Positions 5,284-5,716 of a DNA stretch of 5,716 nt are shown here, piece after piece. This DNA is from Candidatus Sulfotelmatobacter sp. GTDB taxonomy: Bacteria > Acidobacteriota > Terriglobia > Terriglobales > SbA1. The stretch is taken from the NCBI GenBank assembly GCA_030151135.1, contig JASLEQ010000480.1, positions 1 through 5,716 of the forward strand, written 5' to 3'. The notes beneath the pieces are model-generated. The model was not told the DNA's origin, searched no databases, and worked only from the letters and a program-made list of their open reading frames with translations. Each line of letters starts with the position of its first letter. The first letter of the stretch is position 1. The position numbers and the translations under genes are program-made.

Positions 5284-5716
5284 AATTGTTCGTAGGCATG
5301 AGCCACGCGAAGAATTGTAGCCTCGTCAAAATGCTTACCAAGAATTTGTAGCCCGATCGGAAGGTTCTCTTTCGTTTGACCGCAGGGTACAGAAATTCCA
5401 GGAATACCCGCCAGGTCAGCCGTCACCGTGTAGATGTCGGCAAGGTACATCGCAAGCGGATCGTTCGACTTCTCGCCCAGACGGAATGCAGCCGTCGGAC
5501 TGGTTGGCGTCACGATCGCGTCGACCTTTTCAAAAGCTTGCTCAAAGTCCCGCGTCAACAGCGTTCGCACCTTCTGCGCCTTCAGGTAATAGGCGTCGTA
5601 GTAGCCCGCGCTGAGGGCATACGTGCCAATCATGATGCGGCGCTTCACTTCCGATCCAAAGGCCTCGTCACGGCTGCGGCGGTACATTTCAGAAAGTGTC
5701 TTCACGCCGCGGGCGC
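5259..5716 (-). CDS. gatA: Asp-tRNA(Asn)/Glu-tRNA(Gln) amidotransferase subunit A, C-terminal part only
   Basis: GatA is the glutaminase subunit of GatCAB, which amidates mischarged Glu-tRNA(Gln) or Asp-tRNA(Asn). Only the last 151 residues are in the window, and the frame continues past the right edge, so no start is assigned. The GTG at 5705 is an internal valine. Recognisable C-terminal GatA elements are [22 protein letters not shown] followed by [10 protein letters not shown], then [27 protein letters not shown] and [14 protein letters not shown]. The Lys/Ser/Ser amidase catalytic residues belong to the part outside the window. The protein ends SSRTS, near the normal family end. Its last 7 codons and stop overlap the end of the FmdE gene on the other strand. 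Presence of GatA implies that the organism makes Gln-tRNA and/or Asn-tRNA by the indirect route. Confidence 0.96.
   Translation of the reverse strand, partial: ARGVKTLSEMYRRSRDEAFGSEVKRRIMIGTYALSAGYYDAYYLKAQKVRTLLTRDFEQAFEKVDAIVTPTSPTAAFRLGEKSNDPLAMYLADIYTVTADLAGIPGISVPCGQTKENLPIGLQILGKHFDEATILRVAHAYEQFQVSSRTS

Overview
The window reads as ordinary bacterial chromosome of moderately high G+C with tightly packed genes. The gene set and the style of several proteins (a REKFWG-type small protein overlapping a phosphatidyltransferase, a stand-alone FmdE-family protein, and a CysRS beginning MALRLFNT) suggest a soil Acidobacteriota (Terriglobia/Koribacter-like). That placement comes from remembered family resemblance, not from a marker gene, and is moderate at best. 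I see no rRNA or tRNA gene, insertion sequence, phage gene or CRISPR array.

Left part (1-1980, minus strand): an operon for an osmoprotectant (glycine betaine/choline-type, OpuC/OsmF-like) ABC importer, read right to left as ATPase (1980-1204), permease (1207-575) and substrate-binding lipoprotein (578 to beyond the left edge). Each junction is a 4-base ATGA stop/start overlap, so the three proteins are probably translated in a coupled way. The ATPase has all its nucleotide-binding motifs but lacks the C-terminal CBS domains found in OpuA/OpuC ATPases.

Middle (1981-4692, plus strand): a 94-bp divergent gap separates the transporter from a plus-strand gene group. This starts with an unrecognised 135-residue protein (2075-2482) that looks like a small beta-barrel. 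Its stop overlaps the GTG start of pgsA (2479-3066), a CDP-alcohol phosphatidyltransferase of phospholipid synthesis. After 84 bp comes complete cysS (3151-4635), cysteinyl-tRNA synthetase.

Right part (4636-5716): a 57-bp gap holds a 12-bp-stem hairpin and three copies of a heptamer. It is followed by an FmdE-family metal-binding protein with a C-terminal four-cysteine zinc finger (4693-5283, TTG start). Its 3' end overlaps tail-to-tail by 25 bp with the 3' end of gatA on the minus strand (5259 to beyond the right edge), the A subunit of the Asp/Glu-tRNA amidotransferase.

Functionally the window mixes osmolyte uptake, membrane lipid synthesis and two tRNA-charging functions. Nothing here is a clear new multi-gene system. 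The best leads are the unrecognised barrel-like protein coupled to pgsA, the hairpin that could mask the FmdE ribosome-binding site, and the perfect hairpin inside the first codons of cysS.
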